64,000 nt of DNA from Comamonadaceae bacterium. Lineage in GTDB: Bacteria > Pseudomonadota > Gammaproteobacteria > Burkholderiales > Burkholderiaceae_C. Position numbers and translations under genes: made by a program. Positions 7,943-16,305 of this stretch are shown here, one piece after another. How positions within the stretch are numbered: the stretch's first letter is position 1; each line of letters opens with the position of its first letter. The notes below the pieces were generated by a model. It did not search any database. It was not told the origin of the DNA and saw nothing but the letters and a program-made list of their open reading frames with translations. Where the stretch lies: assembly GCA_021299875.1 (NCBI GenBank), contig JAJTEW010000004.1, positions 310,001 through 374,000 on the forward strand, read 5' to 3'.

Positions 7943-8884
7943 GGATCCAAGAGTCAATCTAAGCCATATTCCTTTCTTGGCAGAAGAGGCTTCTTCGATG
8001 AGTTTCTCGTCGCCCTTGTTAAGTTTGAGATAGGAAAGTTCAGGATACGTATCAATTGCTTCTTCGATTAATTCGGCGGAGGCTCGAACGAGTGAAAGGA
8101 GAATGTATGAACCTCCTGCAAAGATGACCACGAAGCGTGCAACAGTGGCTGGTGGAACGCTCGCACCAAATAGAGACGGTATAGATTGAAGGGTAAATCC
8201 TACGATAACAGCAGCCACTGACAGTTGGGCAATTTCAGGTATTCGATGTGAGTGTTGACGAAGAATCTGTAGTGTTTTGGATTTTGACGTTGACTTACAA
8301 CCTAATATCCATTCATCAAACGCCTCGAGGAAGCCACGCGCAACAACGTAGTCTGCGTAGTCAACTGTGACTTCTGCAACATTCCCGGCCATATAGCCAA
8401 AGAAACGTCCACGCATGAACGGTGGTGCTTCACTTTCAAATTGTTTGATGGTTGCGATTCGCGAAGTAAGTCGAACCGTTACAACATATTCTTGCGGCCT
8501 TTCCAATCCAGCGGGGATGATTGAAAAGTTGTACTTCAGGACCACATTGACAGATGGACTTGTGGCGTTTCCGTTGTAGGCACGAAAACGTTCAAACGAT
8601 GTGAAAAGCTCCTTCCTTTCTTTCTCGTGAAATACTGAAATTGTCTCGTTTCGCGCCACGACGTGGTGCACGTCGCAGAGCTGACTTATTTTGTGATGAA
8701 GTTGCTCGAGATCCGAAAATTCGGCAAGTATGTTTTCAGAGTACCGCTTCCGAATCTGTTCAGTTCTACCGGTAACTTGGTGATAAATGTCTTGATAGAC
8801 CTTAAGCGAGACCTGGGTGTGGGTCTGACCCACGCGTACTAGGCGGCCGTTGCCTGCATCTTCATGTTCGATGATTTCGCTCAT
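7889..8884 (-). CDS. Orphan protein with C-terminal membrane segments, AT-rich
   Basis: 331 residues with no family I recognise. Residues roughly 1-200 are soluble and charged (including FHEKERKELFTSFERF). The C-terminal part has three hydrophobic stretches: SVAAVIVGFTLQSI, ARFVVIFAGGSYILLSLV and LTLGSLGSIALGIIS. The ATG at 8884 (MSEIIEHEDAGNG) is chosen; a GTG at 8923 would add 13 residues, and neither has a good ribosome site. Base composition is visibly lower in G+C than the neighbours, and the gene stands alone between a truncated gene and a Fic gene, which suggests horizontal acquisition. A soluble-sensor plus membrane-effector layout is seen in some defence proteins, but nothing here proves that role. 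Confidence 0.7.
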   Translation of the reverse strand: MSEIIEHEDAGNGRLVRVGQTHTQVSLKVYQDIYHQVTGRTEQIRKRYSENILAEFSDLEQLHHKISQLCDVHHVVARNETISVFHEKERKELFTSFERFRAYNGNATSPSVNVVLKYNFSIIPAGLERPQEYVVTVRLTSRIATIKQFESEAPPFMRGRFFGYMAGNVAEVTVDYADYVVARGFLEAFDEWILGCKSTSKSKTLQILRQHSHRIPEIAQLSVAAVIVGFTLQSIPSLFGASVPPATVARFVVIFAGGSYILLSLVRASAELIEEAIDTYPELSYLKLNKGDEKLIEEASSAKKGIWLRLTLGSLGSIALGIISSKLEKLM

Positions 8885-8923
8885 AGGTATGTGTGAAGTT
8901 TCTGAAACCTGATGTTGAAGCAC

Positions 8924-9256
8924 TGCTACAAGTGGCTGTGGTAGGTCGAGGCGAGTTGGCTAATGCGACCTGTTCAAGTGGATTGCTGTTCAGATTTTTC
9001 TCGTCAGCCCCTCAATCAGATATCACTTTTGTCCGCCCTTGGGCAGTAGGCCAAAGCGACACTCAGCTCTTTGGACCTCACTTTTGCCCCCTTCAGCGCA
9101 GCAAGCTTGAAGCGCACAACTATACCCAAATAAATACGAATAATTAGTTACAAAATTCTTTGTGTGCTCAACTCTACCGCACACTCTTAAACCCACCCTT
9201 TATCCAAACCAAAGGTGGCCGGGTGAGTCGCTGCCCAGCTCAGCATGCCATTTGGT
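8924..9256. other. AT-rich intergenic region without a recognisable gene
   Basis: I see no convincing coding frame, RNA gene or terminator here. The only open plus-strand frame (8893-9147) begins inside the 5' part of the divergent orphan gene and has no ribosome site or family resemblance. The operator of the fic gene begins at its right edge. Confidence 0.4.
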
Positions 9257-9317
9257 GCGGTGAATCACTTCATAATTCGCCGCAATATATGCGGTGAATT
9301 GGGCGCATAATCACCGC
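9257..9317 (+). promoter_or_regulatory. Repeated operator upstream of fic
   Basis: GCGGTGA occurs at 9257-9263 and 9291-9297 and, inverted, as TCACCGC at 9311-9317 directly abutting the ATG at 9318. A further arm AATTCGCCGC (9274-9283) pairs with GCGGTGAATT (9291-9300) with one mismatch around a 7-base AT spacer. CATAAT at 9305-9310 could serve as a -10 box, which would make the mRNA nearly leaderless. The layout suggests autorepression, perhaps by the winged-helix end of the Fic protein itself. Confidence 0.5.
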
Positions 9318-10445
9318 ATGTTCGCCGACAAGACTCCCCGCAAACGCACTTACCTGTGGCAGCGCCCCGACTGGCCGCAGTGGCGATATGACGCGGCTGC
9401 CCTGGCCGGGCCGTTGGCACAGTTGCACCGTGCACAAGGCGAGTTGGCGGGCCGAATGGCGCATTTGGGGTTGGCGCAGCGCGATCTGGCGACTTTGCAG
9501 GTTTTGACGCAAGAGGTCATCACCACCAGCGCCATTGAGGGCGAAACGCTCAACTTGGAGGCTGTGCGCTCGTCCATTGCCCGCAAGCTGGGGGTGGAAA
9601 TTGGCGCGCTAGCGCCCGCTGACCGCCATGTGGATGGCGTGGTGGACATGGTGTTGGACGCCACCCAGCAACATGCCCAACCGCTCACGGCCGAGCGCTT
9701 GTTTGGTTGGCATGCAGCGCTGTTTCCCACCGGCTTCAGCGGCCGTCTGCGGATTCAGGTGGGCAAATGGCGCAACGACGCAACTGGGCCGATGCAAGTG
9801 GTCTCGGGACCGGTGGGGCGCGAAAAAGTGCACTTTGAGGCACCGCCCGCCCACACCTTGCCCGCACAAACAGCTGCGTATTTGGAATGGTTCAATGCCG
9901 GGCCTTTGGGGGATGCGCTGGTGCACGCTGGGTTGGCCCATTTGTGGCTGGTGACCTTACACCCGTTTGACGACGGCAATGGCCGCATCAGCCGAGCCGT
10001 GGGCGACATGGCCTTGGCCCGAGCTGAAGGCTCCGCACAACGGTTTTACAGCCTGAGTGCGCAAATTCAGCGCGAGCGCAAACAGTATTACGAACAACTC
10101 GAAGCCACCCAACGCGGCACGATGGACGTGACGCCATGGCTGCAGTGGTTTTTGACCTGCTTGCTGCGCGCGGTGCAGGGCGCTGATGGCTTGCTGACGG
10201 GTGTGTTGGACAAGGCCAAGTTCTGGCAACGCTGGTCGGGGATACCGCTCAATCCACGCCAGACCTTGGTGATCAACCGCTTGCTTGATGGTATGGACGA
10301 CAAGCTGACCAACGCCAAGTGGGCCACCCTGGGCAAATGTTCGGCAGACACGGCGCTGCGCGATATCAATGACTTGTTGGCGCGTGGTGTGTTGCGCCGC
10401 TTGGAGGGTGGTGGGCGCAATACGGCTTACGAGTTGGCGTCCTGA
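9318..10445 (+). CDS. Fic family protein (adenylyltransferase) with DUF4172 N-terminus
   Basis: 375 residues. Fic motif HPFDDGNGR starts at His215 and is intact, so AMP transfer from ATP to a target hydroxyl is expected. The inhibitory motif TSAIEGE, about 60-65 residues in, is of the (S/T)xxxE(G/N) type that blocks the ATP site in class II Fic proteins. The N-terminus (RKRTYLWQRPDWPQWRYD) matches the DUF4172 domain. The C-terminal 70 residues (NPRQTLVINRLLDGM, CSADTALRDINDLLARGVLRR) form a winged helix that may bind DNA. The ATG at 9318 is preferred to a GTG at 9294 because the operator would otherwise lie inside the gene. No antitoxin partner is adjacent. Confidence 0.88.
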   Translation: MFADKTPRKRTYLWQRPDWPQWRYDAAALAGPLAQLHRAQGELAGRMAHLGLAQRDLATLQVLTQEVITTSAIEGETLNLEAVRSSIARKLGVEIGALAPADRHVDGVVDMVLDATQQHAQPLTAERLFGWHAALFPTGFSGRLRIQVGKWRNDATGPMQVVSGPVGREKVHFEAPPAHTLPAQTAAYLEWFNAGPLGDALVHAGLAHLWLVTLHPFDDGNGRISRAVGDMALARAEGSAQRFYSLSAQIQRERKQYYEQLEATQRGTMDVTPWLQWFLTCLLRAVQGADGLLTGVLDKAKFWQRWSGIPLNPRQTLVINRLLDGMDDKLTNAKWATLGKCSADTALRDINDLLARGVLRRLEGGGRNTAYELAS

Positions 10446-10614
10446 TGCGGTGCGAGGTCTGCAACGCTGTGCTTCACACCCCTGAGCCTCTGGATCCGAT
10501 CTGCATGACGAACTTGTAACTTCGCAGGGCATTAGCCGAATAACAAAGCATCAGCGTTTATCGTTCATGGCTCTTGGTTCACTGTGACCATGAGCATCAC
10601 CGGAGTTTCCCCTC

Positions 10615-12789
10615 ATGCGTTTTCGTCAGGTTTTTTTGCTGCTGTTACTGGCCTCGGTCATTGGCACATTTGTCGCTCTGGATTTGGGGCGCTACCTCAG
10701 CTTTGAGCAGCTCAAAGCCAGTCAGGCCGAATTCGCGCAGCTGCATGCGCAGCAGCCGTTCACGGTGGCGGCGGTTTATTTTGTGGTGTACGTGCTGGCC
10801 ACGGCGCTGTCGATTCCGGGCGCGGTCATCATCACCTTGGGGGGTGGGGCCTTGTTTGGCCTGTGGCAGGGTTTGCTGCTGGTGTCGTTCGCTTCCACCA
10901 TCGGCGCCACCTTGGCTTTTCTGGCTTCACGTTTTGTGCTGCGCGAGTGGGTCGAAGCGCGCTTTGGTCAGCGCCTGGCCGACATCAATGTGGGTGTGGA
11001 CAAAGAGGGGGCGTTTTATCTCTTCACCTTGCGCCTGATCCCGGTGGTGCCTTTTTTCCTGATCAACCTGCTCATGGGCCTGACGCGCATGAAGACCTGG
11101 ACCTATTACTGGGTGAGCCAGCTGGGCATGCTGGCCGGCACCGCGGTGTATGTGAACGCAGGCACGCAACTGGCGCAACTCGATTCGGTACAGGGAATTT
11201 TGAGCCCGGCGCTTTTGGGCAGCTTTGTGTTGCTGGGCATCTTCCCTTTGTTGGCGCGGCGTGTGGTGGCGGCCATTCAAAAGCGCAAAGTCTATGCCCG
11301 TTGGGCCAGTGTGGGTCCCCAGACTTTTGACCGCAATCTGATCGTGATCGGCGCTGGTGCGGCGGGTTTGGTGTCGGCCTACATTGCCGCCGCCGTCAAA
11401 GCCAAGGTCACTTTGATCGAGGCGCACAAGATGGGCGGCGACTGCCTGAACTACGGCTGCGTGCCGAGCAAAGCCTTGATCAAGAGCGCCATGCTGGCGC
11501 ACCAGATGCGTCACGGCGCGAAGTACGGGCTGAGCGACACCGCGCCCAGCTTCAGCTTCAAGGCGGTGATGCAGCGTGTGCACGACGTGATCCGCGCCAT
11601 CGAGCCGCACGACAGTGTGGCGCGTTACACCGGTTTGGGTGTGGAGGTGCTGCAGGGTTACGGCAGATTAGTGAACCCATGGACAGTGGAAGTGACTTTG
11701 AACGACGGCCAAGTGCAGCGCTTGACGGCGCGGAGCATTGTGATTGCGGCGGGTGCACGCCCCATGGTGCCGCCTTTGCCGGGCCTCGATGACGTGGGCT
11801 ACGTCACCAGCGACACGCTGTGGGACGAGTTTGCCAAGTTGGACGACATTCCTCAGCGCATCGTGGTGCTCGGCGGCGGACCGATTGGCTGCGAGCTGTC
11901 GCAAAGCTTTGCCCGCTTGGGTGCACAGGTCACGCAGGTTGAGATGGGCGATCGCATCATGGTGCGCGAGGACGTAGAGGTGTCTGTGCTGGCATGCGCC
12001 GCATTGCAGGCCGATGGCGTGGTGGTGCTCACCGGTCACAAAGCGCTGCGCTGCGAGCGCCGGGGTGAGGACAAAATTTTGGTGGTCAACCAACAAGGAG
12101 AAGGGCAAGGTCAAGAGGTCGAGATCGTGTTTGACGCCTTGGTCTGTGCTGTGGGCCGTGTGGCTCGCCTGCAAGGCTATGGCCTCGAGGACATTGGCGT
12201 GCCCACGCACCGAACGGTGGAGACCAACGAATACCTGCAAACCATTTACCCCAACATTTATGCCGCAGGCGATGTGGCCGGTCCTTACCAGTTCACACAC
12301 ACGGCGGCGCACCAAGCTTGGTATGCGGCGGTGAATGCGCTGTTTGGCGACTTCAAATCCTTCAAGGTGGATTACCGTGTGATCCCCTGGGCCACTTTCA
12401 TCGACCCCGAGGTGGCGCGTGTGGGCTTGAACGAACAAGAGGCCCAAGCTCAGGGCATCGCGTATGAGGTCACAAAGTACGGCATCGACGATCTGGACCG
12501 GGCCATTGCCGACAGTCAGGCGTACGGCTTTGTGAAAGTGCTCACCGTGCCGGGTAAAGACCGCATTTTGGGCGTGACCATCGTGGGCTCGCATGCGGGT
12601 GACTTGCTGGCCGAATACGTGCTGGCCATGAAGCATGGCTTGGGCCTGAACAAAATTTTGGGCACCATCCACACTTACCCCACGATGGCCGAGGCCAACA
12701 AGTACGCGGCTGGTGAATGGAAACGCGCCCACGCGCCGCAAAGCTTGCTGGCCTGGGTGAAGAAGTTCCACGATTGGCGGCGTGGATGA
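10615..12789 (+). CDS. VTT (TVP38/TMEM64) membrane domain fused to FAD-dependent disulfide oxidoreductase
   Basis: 724 residues. Residues 1-230 form a polytopic VTT/DedA-like domain (LSIPGAVIITLGGGALFG, FTLRLIPVVPFFLINLLMG). Residues about 235-715 are a class I pyridine nucleotide-disulfide oxidoreductase: FAD loop LIVIGAGAAGLVSA, redox pair Cys277/Cys282 in GGDCLNYGCVPSK, NAD(P) loop VVLGGGPIGCE, second FAD segment IYAAGDVAG, and a C-terminal dimerisation domain with HTYPTMAEA. It resembles mercuric reductase but has no N-terminal HMA domain and no C-terminal vicinal Cys pair, so mercury reduction is unlikely. GGAG lies 9 bases before the ATG. The next gene overlaps by four bases. The substrate of such fusions is unknown. 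Confidence 0.93.
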   Translation: MRFRQVFLLLLLASVIGTFVALDLGRYLSFEQLKASQAEFAQLHAQQPFTVAAVYFVVYVLATALSIPGAVIITLGGGALFGLWQGLLLVSFASTIGATLAFLASRFVLREWVEARFGQRLADINVGVDKEGAFYLFTLRLIPVVPFFLINLLMGLTRMKTWTYYWVSQLGMLAGTAVYVNAGTQLAQLDSVQGILSPALLGSFVLLGIFPLLARRVVAAIQKRKVYARWASVGPQTFDRNLIVIGAGAAGLVSAYIAAAVKAKVTLIEAHKMGGDCLNYGCVPSKALIKSAMLAHQMRHGAKYGLSDTAPSFSFKAVMQRVHDVIRAIEPHDSVARYTGLGVEVLQGYGRLVNPWTVEVTLNDGQVQRLTARSIVIAAGARPMVPPLPGLDDVGYVTSDTLWDEFAKLDDIPQRIVVLGGGPIGCELSQSFARLGAQVTQVEMGDRIMVREDVEVSVLACAALQADGVVVLTGHKALRCERRGEDKILVVNQQGEGQGQEVEIVFDALVCAVGRVARLQGYGLEDIGVPTHRTVETNEYLQTIYPNIYAAGDVAGPYQFTHTAAHQAWYAAVNALFGDFKSFKVDYRVIPWATFIDPEVARVGLNEQEAQAQGIAYEVTKYGIDDLDRAIADSQAYGFVKVLTVPGKDRILGVTIVGSHAGDLLAEYVLAMKHGLGLNKILGTIHTYPTMAEANKYAAGEWKRAHAPQSLLAWVKKFHDWRRG

Positions 12790-13541
12790 GCCCTTTTTTG
12801 AATCCGGTTGTTGCGCTGCTGATGCTGAGCATGGTCTGCACCACAGCACCCGCCATTGCGCAGAGCCTTTCGATTTTGGTGCCACCCAATGGCACACCAG
12901 TCAGCAATTGGCGCTTTGTGGGCTTCCCCAAGTCCAAGGCCGACATTCCGGCCACGCGATTTGAGTTGACCGAGGTGCAAGGCGAACGGGCGCTCAAAGT
13001 CAGCACCCGCGCGTCCTATGGCACCTGGGTGCATGATCTGCCTCAAGTCGACGCGGGTCGGCTGCAATGGCGTTGGCGACTGGATCAACCGCTTACGGGC
13101 GGCAAAGGCGTGGCCGACATCCTGACCAAGCCCGGCGACGATGCGGCGCTCAAAGTGTGCGTGATGTTCGACCACCCGCTGAGCAGCGTGCCGTTTTTAG
13201 AGCGCACCTTGCTTCGCATCGCACGCAACCTCAGTGGCGAAGACTTGCCTGCCGCCACGCTGTGCTACGTGTGGGACAGCGTGCACCCTGTTGGCCTGCA
13301 AGGCGCTAACCCCTACACCCAGCGTGTGCGCTTCATCACCTTGCAAGGCAAGGGTGCACCTTTGGCCCAGTGGCTGACAGAAAACCGCGACGTGGCGGCC
13401 GACTTTGCCAGGTTGTTTGCCGACGAGTTGCCTGCAGGTTCGGCCGTGCCCAAAGTGCGTGCCGTTTTGATTGGGGCCGACAGCGACAACACGGGTGCTG
13501 AGAGTTTGGCTTGGGTCCGGTCGGTCGCTTGGATACCTTGA
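12786..13541 (+). CDS. DUF3047 family exported protein
   Basis: 251 residues with a signal peptide (residues 1-25, ending APAIAQ) and the DUF3047 body (FELTEVQGERALKVSTRASYGTWVHDL, LQWRWRLDQPL, CYVWDS, YTQRVRFITLQ, VRAVLIGADSDNTG). DUF3047 proteins are periplasmic and of unknown function. The ATG at 12786 overlaps the stop of the oxidoreductase (ATGA), which supports one transcription unit and this start over longer in-frame options. Confidence 0.88.
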   Translation: MSPFLNPVVALLMLSMVCTTAPAIAQSLSILVPPNGTPVSNWRFVGFPKSKADIPATRFELTEVQGERALKVSTRASYGTWVHDLPQVDAGRLQWRWRLDQPLTGGKGVADILTKPGDDAALKVCVMFDHPLSSVPFLERTLLRIARNLSGEDLPAATLCYVWDSVHPVGLQGANPYTQRVRFITLQGKGAPLAQWLTENRDVAADFARLFADELPAGSAVPKVRAVLIGADSDNTGAESLAWVRSVAWIP

Positions 13542-13871
13542 GCGTTCGATGGCAGGCAAGAAGCGGCCCTGGTGATGTCCAACCGTCTGCGACGGAGGGA
13601 TCCCCCATATTCGATGGCCAAATTTTTGTCTTAGTACAGAGACCTGTCCTTGGCCATCACCTTTCCCATGAACAGCTTGCTTGGCATCCCTGTGTACATT
13701 TACGATGCCAAGTGGGTGCTGCGGTGAAACTTTCAGGCCTTGGCCACCGCTGCAACGCACGACACTTTTGGCGCAGGCTTCAGTCACCCAGGCGTCTTCC
13801 AAGGCGCTTGCTGGCTTCCAATGCCGGCTCAGGAAGGCTAAGCTTGATTGGCTGAATGAGGCACACAAGAC
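13542..13871. other. 330-base gap with no supported gene
   Basis: Small open frames occur in both strands, but none has a ribosome site, a recognisable family or normal codon use. No hairpin plus T-run was found. It presumably holds the promoter of the CoA-transferase operon; otherwise I see nothing in it. Confidence 0.4.
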
Positions 13872-14582
13872 ATGATCAACAAGTTCGTTTCGTCGGTCGC
13901 TGAGGCTTTGGCTGACACCCCAGATGGGGCCACCGTCATGATCGGGGGCTTTGGCACGGCCGGCATTCCGGATGAGCTGATTGAAGGTTTGTTGGCACAA
14001 GGTGCACGCGACCTCACCTTGGTCAACAACAACGCGGGCAATGCCGAGCAGGGCTTGGCGGCTTTGCTCAAAGCGGGTCGGGTGCGCAAGATCATTTGCA
14101 GCTTTCCTCGGCAAACCGACTCTTACGTGTTCGATGGTTTGTACCGCTCGGGCCAGGTCGAGCTGGAGTTGGTGCCACAAGGCAATTTGGCCGAGCGCAT
14201 TCGGGCTGCCGGTGCGGGCATTGGTGGTTTTTTCACCCCCACCGGCTTTGGTACCGAACTGGCCAAGCATGCCGATGGCGCGCTCAAGGAGACCCGTGAA
14301 ATCGAGGGCCGCATGTACGTGTATGAAACGCCCATCCACGCCGATCTGGCCCTGATCAAAGCCGAACGCGGCGACCGTTGGGGCAACCTGACCTACCGCA
14401 AGGCGGCGCGCAACTTTGGACCCATCATGGCCATGGCGGCGCGCAAAACCGTGGCCACCGTGCACGAGCAAGTGGCCTTGGGCGAACTGGACCCCGAGAG
14501 CGTGGTCACACCCGGCATTTTTGTGCAAGCGGTGGTCAAGATCGACCGTGTGGCCACGCAGGCCGGAGGCATCAAGGCATGA
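13872..14582 (+). CDS. scoA: 3-oxoacid CoA-transferase, subunit A
   Basis: 236 residues of class I CoA-transferase alpha subunit, including the CoA-binding GGFGTAGIP motif near residue 26 and TPTGFGTELA. With subunit B it moves CoA from succinyl-CoA to a 3-oxoacid such as 3-oxoadipate (PcaI) or acetoacetate (ScoA); sequence inspection alone cannot decide which. No other beta-ketoadipate gene is in the window, so the acetoacetate name is used loosely. The next gene overlaps by four bases. Confidence 0.9.
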   Translation: MINKFVSSVAEALADTPDGATVMIGGFGTAGIPDELIEGLLAQGARDLTLVNNNAGNAEQGLAALLKAGRVRKIICSFPRQTDSYVFDGLYRSGQVELELVPQGNLAERIRAAGAGIGGFFTPTGFGTELAKHADGALKETREIEGRMYVYETPIHADLALIKAERGDRWGNLTYRKAARNFGPIMAMAARKTVATVHEQVALGELDPESVVTPGIFVQAVVKIDRVATQAGGIKA

Positions 14583-15220
14583 GCTATACCCGACGCAGCA
14601 AAGACGAATTGGCCGCCCGCGTGGCACAAGACATTCCCGAGGGGGCCACGGTGAATCTGGGCATCGGCCAGCCCACCTTGGTCGCCAACCATATCCCTGC
14701 CAGCCGCGAAGTGCTCTTGCACAGTGAAAACGGTATTTTAGGAATGGGCCCAGCACCGGCCAAAGGGCTGGAAGATTACGACCTCATCAACGCAGGCAAA
14801 CAGCCCGTGACCCTGCTGCCGGGGGGTGCGTATTTTCACCATGCCGACAGCTTTGCCATGATGCGCGGTGGGCACCTGGACATCTGCGTGTTGGGTGCGT
14901 TTCAGGTCAGCGCCACTGGCGATTTGGCCAACTGGCACACGGGCGAGGTCAATGCCATTCCCGCCGTGGGCGGTGCCATGGACTTGGCCGTTGGGGCCAA
15001 ACAAACCTGGGTCATGATGGACCTGCAGACCAAACAAGGCCAAAGCAAATTGGTCCAAGCTTGCAGCTACCCGCTGACCGGCATTGGCTGTGTCAAACGC
15101 GTCTACACCGATCTGGCCACGTTGGCCTGCACGCCACAGGGGCTTGTGGTGATTGACATGGTGGAGGGCTTGGGGCTGGATGAGTTGTCTGCGCTGATCG
15201 GCTTGCCGCTGTCCGCATGA
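14579..15220 (+). CDS. scoB: 3-oxoacid CoA-transferase, subunit B
   Basis: 213 residues of class I CoA-transferase beta subunit. The catalytic glutamate that forms the glutamyl-CoA thioester lies in HSENGILGMGP, about residue 47. Also visible are NLGIGQPTLV and the C-terminal YTDLATL region. The ATG overlaps the stop of subunit A (ATGA), so the subunits are made in equal amounts. The frame extends upstream inside subunit A, but that part is a shadow. Confidence 0.92.
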   Translation: MSYTRRSKDELAARVAQDIPEGATVNLGIGQPTLVANHIPASREVLLHSENGILGMGPAPAKGLEDYDLINAGKQPVTLLPGGAYFHHADSFAMMRGGHLDICVLGAFQVSATGDLANWHTGEVNAIPAVGGAMDLAVGAKQTWVMMDLQTKQGQSKLVQACSYPLTGIGCVKRVYTDLATLACTPQGLVVIDMVEGLGLDELSALIGLPLSA

Positions 15221-15389
15221 AACGCCCTTTCAAATACCCGGAGGGCAGAGGCGTTGAATCAGGCCCGAAAAGTGAATGTGTGCTCAACAGAGTGATAAGA
15301 ACTGGCAGACCACCCTTTAAACGGAAACACCCGCTGAAGGAGTCCGTCCCTAAAGCAAACAGCTCGCGGACCGCAGAGTCCCAAGCAGG
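15221..15389. other. Intergenic boundary between operons
   Basis: 169 bases between the CoA-transferase operon and the convergent lyase gene. No convincing terminator hairpin was found. Confidence 0.3.
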
Positions 15390-16196
15390 TCAAACATCCT
15401 GCAGCATGCGCCGTGCACGTTGGACAACCGGCAGATCGATCAGCTTGCCTTCAAGGCGTATCGCCCGACCTTTCGCGGCATCGCTCGCTTCAATCACGGC
15501 GCGCGCCCAGCGCAATTCTTCTGCGCCGGGACTAAAGCCGCTTTCAACCAGTGCGACCTGATTCGGATGAATGCAAAGCTTGCCGCCAAAACCCAGATCG
15601 CGTGCGCGCGACACATCGCTTCGCAATTGCGCTTCCTCGCCGATTTGCAAGGTAACGCCATCGAGCGGTGCAGCAATGCGCGCGGCGGCCGAGACGATCA
15701 CCAGCGTTGAACGGGCAAACAGCAAGGGGTCACCCTCAGCAATGATGCCGGTATCAAGCTGAAAGTCGACTGAGCCGAAAACAAGTTGCTGCACGTGTGG
15801 TCCTCGCGCAATTTCCAATGCATTCAAAAGTCCGGCGGCCGATTCTATGATCGGCATGACGGGTAATGCGAGTGCCCCGAGCAAGCTAACAGCTCGTTTT
15901 ACGTCGGCTATCGATTCGGTCTTCGGTAGCATGATTCCCAAGGGCCGGGCTGAGACGACGGCGCGCATGTCCTCTTCGAAGTATTCGGTGTCGACGCTAT
16001 TGACGCGCACCCAGACATTCGGCGCATCGTCCTGACGCTGCGTCAGCCAATTGCAAACAACGCTGCGTGCCGCGAGCTTGTCTTCTGGTTGCACGGCATC
16101 TTCTAGATCGAACACAACACCGCCAGCTCCAGAGGCGACACCTTTAGCGAAGCGTTCGGGACGGTTGCCGGGGACGAACAGATAACTACGTTTCAT
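15390..16196 (-). CDS. CitE-like CoA ester lyase (HpcH/HpaI superfamily)
   Basis: 268-residue TIM-barrel lyase similar to citrate lyase beta subunit, L-malyl/beta-methylmalyl-CoA lyase and citramalyl-CoA lyase. Visible motifs: SYLFVPGNRPERFAK, VVFDLEDAV (metal Glu-Asp), VRVNS, IMLPKTES, PIIESAAGL, FGSVDFQLD and CIHPNQV. No alpha or gamma citrate lyase subunits are adjacent, so it is expected to act on free CoA esters. With the nearby CoA-transferase, MaoC hydratase and acyl-CoA dehydrogenase it would perform the final C-C cleavage, for example of citramalyl-CoA to acetyl-CoA and pyruvate or of methylmalyl-CoA to propionyl-CoA and glyoxylate. That assignment is inference. Confidence 0.88.
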   Translation of the reverse strand: MKRSYLFVPGNRPERFAKGVASGAGGVVFDLEDAVQPEDKLAARSVVCNWLTQRQDDAPNVWVRVNSVDTEYFEEDMRAVVSARPLGIMLPKTESIADVKRAVSLLGALALPVMPIIESAAGLLNALEIARGPHVQQLVFGSVDFQLDTGIIAEGDPLLFARSTLVIVSAAARIAAPLDGVTLQIGEEAQLRSDVSRARDLGFGGKLCIHPNQVALVESGFSPGAEELRWARAVIEASDAAKGRAIRLEGKLIDLPVVQRARRMLQDV

Positions 16197-16305
16197 TCAT
16201 ATCTCCAATTCATGCAGGCTGCACGCAAGGCGTTTTGAACGCTTCCGATGGGCGCGACGCAATCATTCGTTAGCGCTTTGCAGCGACATGTCCTCTGAGT
16301 CAGGC

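Noticed and set aside
10615..12789. Mercuric reductase (merA)
   Set aside because: It has a VTT membrane domain in place of HMA, lacks the C-terminal Cys pair, and no mer genes are adjacent.
13542..13871. Possible decayed thiolase or other gene upstream of scoA
   Set aside because: Short frames here match no family that I recognise and have no ribosome site.
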